Positions 1 to 8,383 of a DNA stretch of 17,389 bases are shown piece after piece. The notes beneath the pieces are model-generated. The model was given only the letters and a program-made list of their open reading frames with translations, did not search any database and was not told the origin of the DNA. Origin of the DNA: Limiplasma sp048370855 (GTDB lineage: Bacteria > Bacillota > Clostridia > Christensenellales > Aristaeellaceae); the NCBI GenBank assembly GCA_048370855.1, contig DBGEOK010000102.1, forward strand, positions 1 to 17,389, in the 5' to 3' direction. The translations under genes were made by a program, and so were the position numbers. Each line of letters opens with the position of its first letter. The stretch's first letter is position 1.

Positions 1-21
1 ATATCCCGGAGGGGGCGGCGG

Positions 22-138
22 TCAGTCTGCCGCTGACCCAGAGCGGGCGCACCCGGGGGCAGTCCTTTGCCGCCGGGGCGGCCTCCCAAAAGGCTTTATC
101 ACCAGTCTGGCGCGCCTTTTCAGCGCGTCCCCGTCCAT
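22..138 (-). other. Operon tail; possible 38-codon ORF after subunit D
   Basis: The last 138 bases of the window lie downstream of the subunit D gene. An ATG immediately follows the subunit D stop (TGAATG) and opens a 38-codon frame ending in TGA at 22-24. The peptide would be Arg/Pro-rich, has no recognisable motif and no separate ribosome site beyond coupling to the subunit D stop, so it may be chance. I see small GC-rich stems (for example GTCAG/CTGAC at 21-37) but none followed by a T-run. The end of the ATPase transcript is therefore not visible here. Confidence 0.15.
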
Positions 139-783
139 TCAGTTCGCCGCCCGTTCCTCAATCATGGACTTTACCTTCATCAGACGGGTGAGGTTACCGC
201 GCTCGTTTTCGTCCAGCTTCATGGTGATGAAGCGGATGGTTTCCTCAAATTGCGGAATCATCACGTATTCCAGCGCGTTCACGCGACGGCGGGTTTTTTC
301 AATTTCATCCGCGAGCAGGTCGCAGGCCTTTTCTGTTTCCGCCAGCTTGATGAGCCTGGGCAGCAATTCCGCAAGGCCCGCGATAGCCCCGTCTAGCTGC
401 GCGGAGGTTTCCGCGAGCCCGTAGCTCAGGGTGGTTTCGTGCATGCTTTCCTCGAGCACGTGGAGCGTGGGCACGTGAACGCTCAGGATGCTTCGCATCT
501 GCATATCCACCGCCGCATTGCGCGCCGGGTAAAGCAGCGCCTCCTCCATCAGCTCCGGCTCGGTTACGCTGCGGGCCAGCGCGAAGTTGCTCAGCGCTAC
601 CGACAGCTCGCTTTCCACCTCCTGCCGCAGCGCGCGGTTTTCGCGCACCAGCAGGATAAACTGGCGCACCATCTCGTCGCGTTTATCCTTGAGCAGCTTG
701 TGCCCCCGCTTTGCCGTCACAAGCCGGCGCTTAATCCGCGTCAGCTCCATGCGGGTGGGGTTGACGCGCATGGTTGCGGCCAT
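139..783 (-). CDS. ntpD: V-type ATP synthase subunit D (central rotor shaft)
   Basis: This 214-residue protein is subunit D of the V/A-type ATPase. D forms the central shaft that, with subunit F, couples ATP turnover in the A3B3 head to rotation of the membrane ring. The N-terminus has the family block around residues 5-40 (VNPTRMEL, then KRGHKLLKDKRDEM). The C-terminal helix has TRRRVNALEYVMIPQ, the most conserved D motif. The family length is about 210 residues, and the middle is predicted to be antiparallel coiled coil. The ATG at 783 overlaps the subunit B stop by one base (TAATG) and is preceded by a repeated GGAGGAGGAGG. An internal ATG four codons on (MRVNP) would also fit the family. 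It is the last ATPase gene visible, so it closes the operon or is followed by genes outside the window. Confidence 0.96.
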   Translation of the reverse strand: MAATMRVNPTRMELTRIKRRLVTAKRGHKLLKDKRDEMVRQFILLVRENRALRQEVESELSVALSNFALARSVTEPELMEEALLYPARNAAVDMQMRSILSVHVPTLHVLEESMHETTLSYGLAETSAQLDGAIAGLAELLPRLIKLAETEKACDLLADEIEKTRRRVNALEYVMIPQFEETIRFITMKLDENERGNLTRLMKVKSMIEERAAN

Positions 784-2186
784 TATTCCTCCTCCTCCGG
801 GTGATCCTCGTCCGTATCCACATGCAGGTATTTATCCAGCATGTCGTCCCGGATGCGCTTGAGCTCCGTGCGGGGCAGCATGTTCAGAAGCGCCCAGCCA
901 AGGTCCAGCGTTTCGGCGATGGAGCGGTTGGTTTGGTAGCCTTGCGACACATACCGCTTTTCAAAGGCATCCGCAAAGGCGGCGTATTGCTTATCCACCT
1001 CGGACAGCGCCGCGTCGCCCAGTATGACGGCCAGCTCCTTGGCGTCCTTCCCTCGGGAGTACGCGGCGAAGAGCTGGTTCATGGTGGCGGCATGATCCTC
1101 GCGCGTCTTGCCCTCGCCGATGCCCTTGTCCTTCAGCCGGCTCAGGGAGGGCAGCACGTCGATCGGCGGCTGGACGCCCTTGCGGTATAGCTCCCGGCTC
1201 AGGATAATCTGCCCCTCGGTGATGTAGCCCGTCAGGTCTGGGATCGGATGGGTCTTGTCGTCCTCCGGCATGGTCAGAATCGGGATCTGCGTTATGGAGC
1301 CTTCCTTGCCAATGACGCGGCCCGCCCGCTCATAAATGCTGGCCAGGTCGGTATAGAGGTAGCCCGGATAGCCGCGGCGTCCCGGAACCTCCTTGCGCGC
1401 GGCGGATACCTCGCGCAGCGCCTCGGCATAGTTGGTGATATCCGTCAGGATGACCAGCACGTGCATGCCCTTTTCATAGGCCAGATACTCCGCGGCGGTC
1501 AGCGCCATGCGCGGGGTGGCGATGCGCTCAATGGCCGGGTCGTTGGCCAGGTTCATAAACAGCACCGCGCGCTCGATAGCGCCCGTGCGGCGGAAATCGC
1601 TGATGAAGTACTCGGCTTCCTCAAACGTGATGCCGATCGCGCCAAACACAACCGCGAACTTCGCGTCCGTGCCCAGCACCTTGGCCTGGCGGGCGATTTG
1701 TGTGGCTAGCTGCGCGTGCGGAAGGCCGCTGCCGGAAAAAACCGGCAGCTTCTGCCCGCGCACCAGCGTGTTCAGGCCGTCGATCGCCGAAACGCCCGTT
1801 TGGATAAACTCGTTGGGATAATCCCGCGCGGCCGGGTTCAGCGGCTCGCCGTTAATATCCATGCGCTTTTCGGGAATCAGCGCGGGGCCGTCGTCGCGCG
1901 GGTTGCCCATACCGTCAAAAACGCGGCCCAGCATGTCCATGGATACGGCCAGCTCGATGCCATGGCCCAGGAAGCGGGCGCTGGAGGTGTCGATCCTCAG
2001 GCCGTTGCTGCTTTCAAACAGTTGCACAAGCGCCTTGTCATCCTCCACCTCGAGCACGCGGCCGCGCCGCACTTCGCCGTTTTCCTGGCGTATTTCAACC
2101 AGCTCGTAATAGGTGACGCCTTCCACGCCCTCCACCAGCATCAGGGGACCGACGACCTCCTTGATGGTTCGGTATTCCTTCAGCAT
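783..2186 (-). CDS. ntpB: V-type ATP synthase subunit B (regulatory head subunit)
   Basis: This 467-residue protein is the non-catalytic B subunit that alternates with A in the A3B3 head. In order it shows the N-terminal beta-barrel (starting MLKEYRTIKEVVGPL), the nucleotide-domain region with FSGSGLPHAQLA near residues 150-161 in place of a Walker A loop (as usual for B), the YPGYLYTDLASIYERAG block near 273-289, and Arg350 in PSLSRLKDKG. By family knowledge Arg350 corresponds to the arginine finger reaching the catalytic site of A. The length matches the family (about 460). It starts one base after the subunit A stop (TGA G ATG), so translation is probably coupled. The C-terminus ends in four Glu codons that also form the ribosome site of subunit D. 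Confidence 0.97.
   Translation of the reverse strand: MLKEYRTIKEVVGPLMLVEGVEGVTYYELVEIRQENGEVRRGRVLEVEDDKALVQLFESSNGLRIDTSSARFLGHGIELAVSMDMLGRVFDGMGNPRDDGPALIPEKRMDINGEPLNPAARDYPNEFIQTGVSAIDGLNTLVRGQKLPVFSGSGLPHAQLATQIARQAKVLGTDAKFAVVFGAIGITFEEAEYFISDFRRTGAIERAVLFMNLANDPAIERIATPRMALTAAEYLAYEKGMHVLVILTDITNYAEALREVSAARKEVPGRRGYPGYLYTDLASIYERAGRVIGKEGSITQIPILTMPEDDKTHPIPDLTGYITEGQIILSRELYRKGVQPPIDVLPSLSRLKDKGIGEGKTREDHAATMNQLFAAYSRGKDAKELAVILGDAALSEVDKQYAAFADAFEKRYVSQGYQTNRSIAETLDLGWALLNMLPRTELKRIRDDMLDKYLHVDTDEDHPEEEE
786..798 (-). promoter_or_regulatory. Shine-Dalgarno of subunit D inside the subunit B coding end
   Basis: On the minus strand GGAGGAGGAGGAA lies 3 bases before the subunit D ATG. 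The same bases encode the terminal Glu residues of subunit B. The three repeats offer SD positions at different spacings, and the start is fused to the B stop (TAATG). This supports the ATG at 783 as the start of D. Confidence 0.75.
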
Positions 2187-2187
2187 C

Positions 2188-3954
2188 TCACAGGCCCCCC
2201 TTCTCGCCGAGCGCGGCCATTTGGCCGTTCAGCTCGTTTTCGATATCCGTAAAGCGCCGCCTTTGGCTCTCGGGGATATACTTGCTCCGACCGATGCTTT
2301 CCCGCACCGGCAGGTTCAGCACCTCGGAGAGGTTCGCCCCGGCGTCGAGCGCCTGCCGCCCCTTTTCATGGAACAGCAGGATCAGCCGCAGCATCATGTA
2401 CTGCTTATCCAGCGATGTATAGGTATCGACCTCGTCAAAGGCGTTTTGATGAAGATAATCCTCGCGGATGGAGCGGGCGACCTCCATGGTCAGCCGGTCC
2501 TTCCAGGAGAGCGCGTCGATGCCGACCAGCCGGACAATCTCGTCCAGCTCCGCCTCCTCCTGCAAAACCAGCATGGCGCGCGCGCGCAGCTCATTCCACT
2601 CGGGGGATACGTTGTCGTTAAACCATTCCTCCAGCTTATCGGTATAAAGCGAGTAGCTCTGCAGCCAATCGATGGCGGGGAAGTGCCGTTTATAGGCAAG
2701 CTGCGCGCTCAGCCCCCAGAACACCTTCACAATGCGAAGCGTGGCCTGGGAAACGGGCTCGGAGATATCGCCGCCCGGAGGCGAAACCGCGCCAATAGCG
2801 GAAATGCTGCCCATGCGGCCGTCCTGGCCAAGGCACCTGACCACGCCGGCGCGCTCGTAGAACTCCGCGATGCGGCTGGAAAGGTAGGCGGGGTAGCCCT
2901 CGTCGCCGGGCATTTCCTCCAGCCGGCCGCTCATCTCGCGCAGCGCCTCCGCCCAGCGGCTGGTGGAGTCTGCCATGATGGCGACCTTATAGCCCATATC
3001 CCGGAAGTATTCGGCAATGGTGATACCCGTATAAATGGAGGCCTCCCGGGCCGCCACGGGCATATCGGAGGTGTTGGCGATCAGCACGGTGCGGCGCATC
3101 AGACTCTCCCCCGTGCGCGGGTCGTGCAGCTCGGGAAACTCCATCAGCACGTCCGTCATTTCGTTTCCCCGCTCGCCACAGCCTACGTAAACGATGATAT
3201 CCGCGTCCGCCCACTTGGCGAGCTGGTGCTGTACGACGGTCTTTCCGGAGCCGAAGGGGCCGGGCACCGCCGCCACGCCGCCGGACGCGATGGGAAAGAA
3301 CGTGTCAATCACGCGCTGGCCGGTAATCATCGGCATCGAGGGGGAGAGCTTTTCCGCATACGGGCGACCGCGGCGAACGGGCCACTTCTGCATCATGGTC
3401 AGCTCGTGCTCACCGCCCTTGGCGTCACGGACGGTACATACAACGTCCATAATCGTGGCCTCGCCCACCTTAACGGAGCTGACCTTCCCCTCCACGCCGA
3501 CCGGGCACATTACGCGGTGCTCCACTACGCTGTTCTCTTGAACCACGCCCAGGATCACGCCCGGAACAACCGTGTCCCCCACGCCGACGCGGGGTTCAAA
3601 GCTCCAAAGCCTTTCGCGGTCCAGCGAGGGCACCTCCACGCCTCGCGTAATCCGCTCGCCCACCTTTTCGCGGATTTTTGTCAGCGGGCGCTGAATGCCG
3701 TCAAAGATGCTTTCAATCAGCCCGGGTCCAAGCTCCACGCTCAGCGGCGCGCCCGTGCTCTCGACGGGCTCGCCGGGGCCGAGGCCGCTGGTTTCTTCAT
3801 ACACCTGAATGCTGGCGCGGTCGCCGCGCAGCTCGATAATCTCGCCGACCAGGCGGTTCCGGCTCACGCGCACCACGTCGTACATGCGGGCGTCCGCCAT
3901 GTTTTCCGCTACGATCAAGGGGCCGGCGACCTTGACGATTGATCCTTGGGCCAT
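2188..3954 (-). CDS. ntpA: V-type ATP synthase catalytic subunit A
   Basis: This 588-residue protein is the catalytic A subunit, which hydrolyses (or makes) ATP in the head. Visible features are the N-terminal barrel (residues 1-70), the long non-homologous insertion typical of A subunits (about 110-190), the P-loop GPFGSGKT at 232-239 with Lys238, the catalytic Glu261 in GERGNEM, and the ADSTSRWAEALREMSGRLEE block near 328-347 followed by the conserved EGYPAYL. Lys238 and Glu261 fall at the same numbers as in the E. hirae enzyme. The length is normal (about 590). The ribosome site GAGGGG overlaps the stop region of subunit F, 6 bp upstream, which points to coupled translation. All expected catalytic residues are present, so I read it as functional. 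Confidence 0.98.
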   Translation of the reverse strand: MAQGSIVKVAGPLIVAENMADARMYDVVRVSRNRLVGEIIELRGDRASIQVYEETSGLGPGEPVESTGAPLSVELGPGLIESIFDGIQRPLTKIREKVGERITRGVEVPSLDRERLWSFEPRVGVGDTVVPGVILGVVQENSVVEHRVMCPVGVEGKVSSVKVGEATIMDVVCTVRDAKGGEHELTMMQKWPVRRGRPYAEKLSPSMPMITGQRVIDTFFPIASGGVAAVPGPFGSGKTVVQHQLAKWADADIIVYVGCGERGNEMTDVLMEFPELHDPRTGESLMRRTVLIANTSDMPVAAREASIYTGITIAEYFRDMGYKVAIMADSTSRWAEALREMSGRLEEMPGDEGYPAYLSSRIAEFYERAGVVRCLGQDGRMGSISAIGAVSPPGGDISEPVSQATLRIVKVFWGLSAQLAYKRHFPAIDWLQSYSLYTDKLEEWFNDNVSPEWNELRARAMLVLQEEAELDEIVRLVGIDALSWKDRLTMEVARSIREDYLHQNAFDEVDTYTSLDKQYMMLRLILLFHEKGRQALDAGANLSEVLNLPVRESIGRSKYIPESQRRRFTDIENELNGQMAALGEKGGL

Positions 3955-3960
3955 GCTATC

Positions 3961-4308
3961 TTACCCCTCTTTCCCACTATCGTTGTTAAATAGGATATCG
4001 GCGCCAATGGCTTTTTCCACATTGGCTTTCACCCGGGCCATGGCGTATCCCGTGCTGCCCTGGCTGCCCGGGATGGGAATAACCGCCACGTCCGGCCGTG
4101 CCTTATAGCGCTCCAGCGCCTCCGGCGCCTGCTGCGCCGCCTTTTCGGTAATGAAGATCACGCGCACGCCCTGCTTAACCAGCCGAAACAGCGCCCGCGA
4201 GGTTTCCTCTTCCGTTGAGGTCGGGATGACCTTCATGCCGATCGCCTTGAAGCAGAGCACCGCGTCGCGCTCCCCCACCGCGCCCATGGTCATGCCGCCG
4301 TTAGCCAT
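3961..4308 (-). CDS. ntpG: V-type ATP synthase subunit F (rotor cap)
   Basis: This small 115-residue protein is subunit F of V/A-ATPases (called NtpG in the E. hirae scheme). F binds the D shaft and forms part of the rotor. It shows the typical alternating beta/alpha pattern: AVLCFKAIGMKVIP near residue 16, the hydrophobic strand VRVIFITEKAA near 48, and the conserved IPIPGSQGSTGYA around 77-89. The length fits the family (about 100-115). The ATG at 4308 overlaps the end of subunit C (ATGGCTAA). The ribosome site is not ideally spaced, and a start five codons in (MTMGAVGERD) is possible. The operon position between C and A is the conserved one. Confidence 0.94.
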   Translation of the reverse strand: MANGGMTMGAVGERDAVLCFKAIGMKVIPTSTEEETSRALFRLVKQGVRVIFITEKAAQQAPEALERYKARPDVAVIPIPGSQGSTGYAMARVKANVEKAIGADILFNNDSGKEG

Positions 4309-5278
4309 TCAGGTCACGCACCCTTTCCTCCAGCTCCTCCTGCCTGAAGCCGTTCAGCTTTCCGGCCATCACGAGCCGCACGTCCGTAGCCTCGCGCTGC
4401 GCCCTGAGCAGGTAGCCGATCACCACCGCGATGGAGTCCGTCTGGTACTTTGCGCCGCCAAACAAGCCATAGAGGTAATCGTCCGCCGTCTTTTCCATCA
4501 AGGGGAGCTTCGCGGGGTCCAGCGCGCACGCGAGTGCGGCCCGCCATACGTTTTCGCCGTAGCGCCTCATCAGCCCCGCCAGCCGTTCAGGTTCGTCAAA
4601 CGCCTTGGCGAAGGCGGTTTCGGGAATGTCCCCGCAAGGCAGGAACAGCCTGCCGAAAAACGCGGCGTTTTTTCGCATAGCCTTCACGCGCAAAAGGATA
4701 ATATAGTTTTGCAGGTCTACCTTAGCGGTGAAATACCGCTTGACGGGCGCAAACCTCACCCTCGAAAGCTTTTTAAAAATCAGGCGGTACATCGCCCGGT
4801 CCAGCTCCGCGTCAATCAGCATAGGGTCAAATTCCCTGGCAAGGCTTTTTTCCAGCGCGTCCATGGCGTCTTTCAGGACGGCGGGCAGCGCGTCATAGCG
4901 GTGCTCCGCCACGGCGTGCCGCAGCACGTCTGCGCGAATAGAACCGCAGCCGGATAAAAACTGCGGCTTTTGCGCTAAAAAGCGAGATTTCAACAGCACC
5001 TTGAGGTTATGGATATCATACCGGACCAAGAAGCAATCCGTCATTTCCGGCTCGGGCGTCACAGCCTCCACCAGCTCGCACGCCTTTCTAACATGCTCGT
5101 CCGCCGCCGCTTGAAAATCCGTTCCTTCCGCGCTGATAAAGCCGATATCGGCCAGCGTCCGGCATGCCTCGTCATAGGTGCGGGCCGCCATCAGGCGTTC
5201 CAGTTGCGGCACGCCAAGGGCGCTGCGGCGCAGCACGCCGACCCGCCCGCACGCATAGGAAATGCTGGGTTGTGGCAT
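4301..5278 (-). CDS. ntpC: V-type ATP synthase subunit C (d-type, rotor socket)
   Basis: This 325-residue protein is the C (d-like) subunit that sits on the membrane ring and receives the D/F shaft. Family marks are the N-terminal YACGRVGVLRRSALG, the DIHNLKVLLKSRFL segment with its conserved DxxNLK pattern, and a predominantly alpha-helical composition with many Arg and Leu. The frame stays open further upstream to 5362. I chose the ATG at 5278 because GGGAGG lies 7 bases before it and the extra 28 residues would overlap the subunit E gene and look unlike the family. The gap to the subunit E stop is 13 bp. The 3' end overlaps the start of subunit F by 8 bases. Confidence 0.93.
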   Translation of the reverse strand: MPQPSISYACGRVGVLRRSALGVPQLERLMAARTYDEACRTLADIGFISAEGTDFQAAADEHVRKACELVEAVTPEPEMTDCFLVRYDIHNLKVLLKSRFLAQKPQFLSGCGSIRADVLRHAVAEHRYDALPAVLKDAMDALEKSLAREFDPMLIDAELDRAMYRLIFKKLSRVRFAPVKRYFTAKVDLQNYIILLRVKAMRKNAAFFGRLFLPCGDIPETAFAKAFDEPERLAGLMRRYGENVWRAALACALDPAKLPLMEKTADDYLYGLFGGAKYQTDSIAVVIGYLLRAQREATDVRLVMAGKLNGFRQEELEERVRDLNG

Positions 5279-5291
5279 ATCCGCGCCTCCC

Positions 5292-5888
5292 TTACTCGTT
5301 AAACAAAATCTGCGCGATTTCGGTTTCCAGGTCGGCGCGCACATTGCCGAGCATGGCCTCAAAGGTTACGAACACCTCCGTGCCCGCGCGGCTCAAAATT
5401 GCGCCCGTTACGCCCTCGCGCCGCATAGATGAGCGCTTTACATCCCCGGCTTTTCCGGCCTGCCTCAGCGCGGCGTTCAGGTCCTTCAGGAAGGAATCGT
5501 CAAACCAGCCGGCGTTGTTCGCGCCGACGATCAGCTCCTCGTCCCCCTGCGCCGCGGCCGCCGTCTGACTGAGCAGGAACGCGCGCGCCTCCTTGGCCGG
5601 CGTCCGGCAAAGCTCCGCCTTCGCCTGCTCAAAGGCAGCGTCCATCACCTCGCGCTTGCTCTGCAAGAGGAGCTTGCGCATATCCAGCTCCGCCATACGG
5701 CGCATGCGGCCTGCAAGCGCTTCGCTTTCCGCCTCCGCGTGCCTGACCGTCTCGTCCCGCATGGCCTCCACCTTGGCCCGGGAATCCTCTTTCATTCCGG
5801 CGGCCTTTTTTTCCGCGTCCGCCTTGGCCTGCGCGGCCGCTTTCAGCGCATCATCCTCGATTTTTTGAAGGATGGCTTGTGCGTTCAT
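5292..5888 (-). CDS. ntpE: V-type ATP synthase subunit E (peripheral stalk)
   Basis: This 198-residue protein is subunit E, which pairs with the G/H-type helix protein to form the peripheral stators. The first 100 or so residues are a charged, Ala/Lys/Glu/Arg-rich helix (AQAKADAEKKAAG and following), as expected for the right-handed coiled coil with G/H. The C-terminal globular part contains the strand/helix pattern ending in VFVTFEAMLGNVRADLETEI. The length is as usual (about 195-200). The ribosome site GGAG overlaps the stop codon of subunit K (TGAGGAG), so translation is probably coupled. Identification rests on operon position plus the two-part architecture, since E subunits are poorly conserved in sequence. 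Confidence 0.92.
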   Translation of the reverse strand: MNAQAILQKIEDDALKAAAQAKADAEKKAAGMKEDSRAKVEAMRDETVRHAEAESEALAGRMRRMAELDMRKLLLQSKREVMDAAFEQAKAELCRTPAKEARAFLLSQTAAAAQGDEELIVGANNAGWFDDSFLKDLNAALRQAGKAGDVKRSSMRREGVTGAILSRAGTEVFVTFEAMLGNVRADLETEIAQILFNE

Positions 5889-5898
5889 CTCTATCTCC

Positions 5899-6375
5899 TC
5901 AGCCCAGGTTAATGGAATTGACCACCAGGAAGGAAACCAGCAGGGACAAAACCGCGTAGGTTTCCACCATAACGGTCATGGTGATGCCCTTGCCGCTCAT
6001 TTCCGGGCGCTGTCCGGTCATAATCATGCTGGCCGCGGATACCTTTCCCTGACGAATGGCGGAATAATAGCCCACGACGCCGATGGGGAGGCAGCCCGCA
6101 ACGATGGCCAATCCCTGCTCAAGGGTTACGGGAACCATCGCGCCGCCAAGCACGCCGGTATTGATAAGCACGATAACGGCGACCAGAAAGCCGTAGATGC
6201 CCTGCGTAGCGGGCAGGAGCTGGAGCACAAGCAGCTTGGAGTTAACCTCGGGGTTTTCTGTGGACACGCCCGCGGCGGTTTCGCCCGCCAGACCGACGCC
6301 CTTGCTGGAACCCATGCCCGCGAGAACCACGGCGATCGCCGCGCCGAACAAAGCAAGAATTTGACCGATAGACAT
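5899..6375 (-). CDS. ntpK: V-type ATP synthase subunit K (rotor ring, predicted Na+-binding)
   Basis: This 158-residue proteolipid has four membrane helices (about 5-25, 45-72, 85-108 and 131-155). It is the duplicated c-type subunit that forms the rotor ring. The ion site is readable: LPATQ gives Leu54, Thr57 and Gln58; RQGKVSAAS gives Gln109; MVETYA gives Glu138. These correspond to Leu61, Thr64, Gln65, Gln110 and Glu139, the Na+ ligands known from E. hirae NtpK, with the same local spacing. The first hairpin lacks a carboxylate, as in other 4-helix V-type rings. The ribosome site is a full AGGAGG, 9 bases before the ATG, in a 61-bp spacer after subunit I. This is the longest gap in the operon and fits the need for about ten copies per enzyme (inference). 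Confidence 0.97.
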   Translation of the reverse strand: MSIGQILALFGAAIAVVLAGMGSSKGVGLAGETAAGVSTENPEVNSKLLVLQLLPATQGIYGFLVAVIVLINTGVLGGAMVPVTLEQGLAIVAGCLPIGVVGYYSAIRQGKVSAASMIMTGQRPEMSGKGITMTVMVETYAVLSLLVSFLVVNSINLG

Positions 6376-6436
6376 ACGTGATGACCTCCTATGCTTTCAG
6401 ACTGAATTGGGAATTCTGATGGATTTATCGTTTACA

Positions 6437-8383
6437 TCAGGTACGCTCCGGCGCATCCTGAATGTAACAATACCTGCCTGCCGAGGCGAGCGGCTTGAAC
6501 GGCTTTCCGCCGTCCTCGTAGAACTTTCCGAAAAACTCAATGTACTGGAGCCGGCAGCTATGGACGTAAGCTCCCAGCACGTTGATGCCCATGTTAAACA
6601 GGTGGCAGAACACAAACAGCACGGAACCCAGCACCCAGCCCACCGGGCCGGCCGCGAACACCATCCCCACAAGCTGATTGAACACCATGCCGATTACGCC
6701 CGTCGCCAGGCCCATGCCGAAAAGGCGCATGTAGCTCAGCAGGTCGCTGACCCAGCTTGTGACGCCGTACAGCGCGCCCAGGCCGCTGACGAGGCGCTTG
6801 AAAGGGTTCCTGCTCTTTTCCCTGCCGGCGGTCACCAAAATGATGCCGGCGCCCGCGAGGGCCATCCACTGGCCGGCGGCCGTAATCCCCCCGCCTATCC
6901 CGGGAACGAACATCGGCAGCACTAGCAGAATAAAGCCGAGCACCAGCAGAAACCAGCTCAACTGGTCGGCGACCGCCGACAGCGGCTTCCCGCGCTTAAC
7001 GTTCATGTAGGCCGCCACGCCGAGACCGGCGAACAGATGCACCGCGCCCAGGCCGACGCACAGGCCCATCACGGGCAGCGCGTCCTCCACCGGGTTAAAC
7101 AGCGACGGCCAGGGCGAAAAGCCGAACCACGTATTGTACAGAGCGCCCCAGATCACGGTCGCAACGCCGCCTCCAACCAGGATCCACATAATCCGTTTCG
7201 CTCCCGGCGAGGGCTTCATCGCCTTGATTAAAATGGGAATCAGCAGCACCATCAGCAGGCCGTAGCCCGCGTCCGATACCATCATGCCCATAAAATTGGC
7301 GAAAAACGGCATCATCACCGCCGTTGGGTCTAGGCCGTGATACGCGGGCAGCGAAAAGCCCGAAACCACCGTTTCGTAGGGCGTCGCCACAGGGCCGTTG
7401 ACAAGCAGCACCGGCGGCTCCTCGCCCTCCTCCGGGTCGGTAAATTCCATACACGCGGCCGGGCTTATCTTGCGCAGCTTATCCTCAATACGCTCAGCCA
7501 TGGCTGCGGGAACCCAGCCGCGAAGATAAAACGTACTCCTGGAGCCAAGCAAATCGCGGGACGCCGCCATCCGCTCCCTTTCCGAGGCCAGCGCGTCATA
7601 AAGCGCCTTCAGCTCGCCGATCTCCGCGGCGTAGGCGCTCATCTCCCCGACGATCCGCTCCTGCCGCTCGTCGACGCGCTTTCGCTCCCCTTCCAACTGC
7701 GCAAGCCTCTCCCGAACCGTGCCCTCCACGCCGCCGAGCGTTACGGGGGCAAATCCGGCCTGCTTCAGCTTTTCCATTGCCTCGTCCGCCGCGTCCCGGT
7801 GCGCGACAAGGTAAAGGTTGGCCGTATCCCTGACGGTTGAAATGACCTGGACAACGCAAAGGGACGGAAGCTCACCGCTTGCGATCAGCGCTTCCAGCGC
7901 GGCCTTCTGCGCGGTCGCCAGCGTTGCAACCGTATTCCGCGTGCTTTTGACCTCGCGGATAGGCGCCGGAAAATCCGCCCACGGGGTTAGCTGCTCCTCA
8001 GCCGCCGCAATCCGGGCCGTCCAGCCCCGCAGTTCCCCGCTCTCGCGTTCCAGCGCCTCCAGCGCCTCCACGGTGCGCATCAGCACGGGCTGCTTCTTTT
8101 CTACCAAATGGCGGGCCTCGTCGCTCGTCATGGAGGGTTTTCCCCCCAGCAGCGGGGCCTTTGCCTTGTTAAACCGGTTCAGCTTGCCAATTGCCCAGCC
8201 GACGCGGGCAAGCGCGTCCTCTACGCCGGCAAGGGCCTGGGGCGCGCTTTGCCGTTCAAACCCCTCCGCCTCCTCGGCCGGGCTCACATGCACGCAGCCC
8301 AGCCGCTGCATCGCATCAAGCAGAGCCTTCTCGTCCTTTTGGGGGGCAAGGAGGCTCATTCGTTTCATTTCAACGATTGCCAT
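6437..8383 (-). CDS. ntpI: V-type ATP synthase subunit I (membrane stator, a-type)
   Basis: This 648-residue protein is the a-type stator subunit that supplies the two ion half-channels beside the K ring. Residues 1-335 form the soluble N-terminal part with coiled-coil stretches (about 95-130 and 220-275). Residues about 350-610 hold seven to eight membrane helices. The helix containing SDLLSYMRLFGMGLA carries Arg553, the position of the essential arginine facing the ring carboxylate in this family. The family's C-terminal signature AYVHSCRLQYIEFFGKFYE lies at 605-623. The length is typical (about 640-660). The start MAIVEMKRMSLL is the family form and overlaps the end of the upstream stalk gene by 14 bases, with GGAAAGG as a possible ribosome site. 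Confidence 0.97.
   Translation of the reverse strand: MAIVEMKRMSLLAPQKDEKALLDAMQRLGCVHVSPAEEAEGFERQSAPQALAGVEDALARVGWAIGKLNRFNKAKAPLLGGKPSMTSDEARHLVEKKQPVLMRTVEALEALERESGELRGWTARIAAAEEQLTPWADFPAPIREVKSTRNTVATLATAQKAALEALIASGELPSLCVVQVISTVRDTANLYLVAHRDAADEAMEKLKQAGFAPVTLGGVEGTVRERLAQLEGERKRVDERQERIVGEMSAYAAEIGELKALYDALASERERMAASRDLLGSRSTFYLRGWVPAAMAERIEDKLRKISPAACMEFTDPEEGEEPPVLLVNGPVATPYETVVSGFSLPAYHGLDPTAVMMPFFANFMGMMVSDAGYGLLMVLLIPILIKAMKPSPGAKRIMWILVGGGVATVIWGALYNTWFGFSPWPSLFNPVEDALPVMGLCVGLGAVHLFAGLGVAAYMNVKRGKPLSAVADQLSWFLLVLGFILLVLPMFVPGIGGGITAAGQWMALAGAGIILVTAGREKSRNPFKRLVSGLGALYGVTSWVSDLLSYMRLFGMGLATGVIGMVFNQLVGMVFAAGPVGWVLGSVLFVFCHLFNMGINVLGAYVHSCRLQYIEFFGKFYEDGGKPFKPLASAGRYCYIQDAPERT

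Noticed and set aside
2113..3942. A 609-codon open frame on the plus strand opposite subunit A
   Set aside because: It is the antisense shadow of a fully recognisable catalytic subunit gene. Its translation is rich in His, Arg, Ala and Gly without motifs, as expected in GC-rich DNA.
5279..5362. Upstream extension of subunit C to an ATG at 5362
   Set aside because: The extra residues overlap the subunit E gene and do not resemble the family. The ATG at 5278 has a good GGGAGG site.
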